Shown: piece after piece, positions 13,926 through 13,943 of the stretch
Layout of the letters: the number at the start of each line of letters is the position of its first letter
How positions within the stretch are numbered: position 1 is the first letter of the stretch
Assembly: GCA_004556255.1 (NCBI GenBank)
Contig: SFHY01000022.1
Location: forward strand, 1-13,943
Length of the DNA: 13,943 bases
DNA from: Lactobacillus delbrueckii
GTDB taxonomy: Bacteria; Bacillota; Bacilli; Lactobacillales; Lactobacillaceae
Direction of reading: 5' to 3'
Notes under the pieces: generated by a model
What the model saw: only the letters and a program-made list of their open reading frames with translations
What the model was told of the DNA's origin: nothing
Database searches by the model: none
Position numbers and translations under genes: made by a program

Positions 13926-13943
13926 TCGTTAGTTTGTAAAAGG

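Noticed and set aside
1..13943. Insertion sequences, CRISPR arrays, prophage or defence genes
   Set aside because: All genes are core housekeeping or common accessory families; no transposase, integrase, regularly spaced repeats or terminal inverted repeats with target duplications were seen.

Overview
The window looks like a stretch of core chromosome from a low-GC Gram-positive lactic acid bacterium, most probably Lactobacillus delbrueckii or a close relative. The grounds are the gene order clpC - rpoB - rpoC - rpsL - rpsG, an RpoB N-terminus starting MLNGHVVNYG, strong AGGAGG-type ribosome binding sites, TTG starts on both rpoB and rpoC, tRNAs without an encoded CCA, and GC-rich third codon positions unusual for the genus. 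The species call is from recollection of protein sequences and was not checked by a search.

Layout. Bases 1-251 hold the 3' end of one tRNA (probably Pro) with its terminator, then a complete tRNA-Gly(GCC) with its own promoter and terminator. Bases 280-3687 look like one transcription unit: a candidate promoter whose -10 lies inside a perfect 16-bp palindrome, a free methionine-(R)-sulfoxide reductase (msrC type), the AAA+ unfoldase clpC, and a 114-residue protein of unknown function. Bases 3691-3816 form an rpoB leader with an extended -10 promoter, a 9-bp hairpin and a strong intrinsic terminator that lies before the rpoB start. rpoB and rpoC (3898-11244) follow, 15 bases apart, and end at a hairpin that can act in both directions. 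A minus-strand block (11312-12770) carries a short prepilin peptidase (comC-like) and a Cof-type HAD phosphatase. An intergenic region with divergent promoters (12771-13031) leads to rpsL and rpsG on the plus strand; fusA would be expected next but is outside the window.

How the genes work together. Most of the window is gene-expression machinery: the two large RNA polymerase subunits, two small-subunit ribosomal proteins and tRNAs. MsrC and ClpC both deal with damage, MsrC by reducing oxidised free methionine and ClpC by unfolding proteins for ClpP, so their shared unit suggests a stress module. The prepilin peptidase would process type IV-like competence pseudopilins encoded elsewhere.

I found no mobile element, CRISPR array or clearly new multigene system. 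The parts that deserve a second look are regulatory: the palindrome over the msrC-clpC promoter where ctsR would often be, the terminator inside the rpoB leader, and the 11-bp inverted repeat abutting the rpsL -35 box. The unknown 114-residue gene and the short prepilin peptidase are the most interesting proteins.
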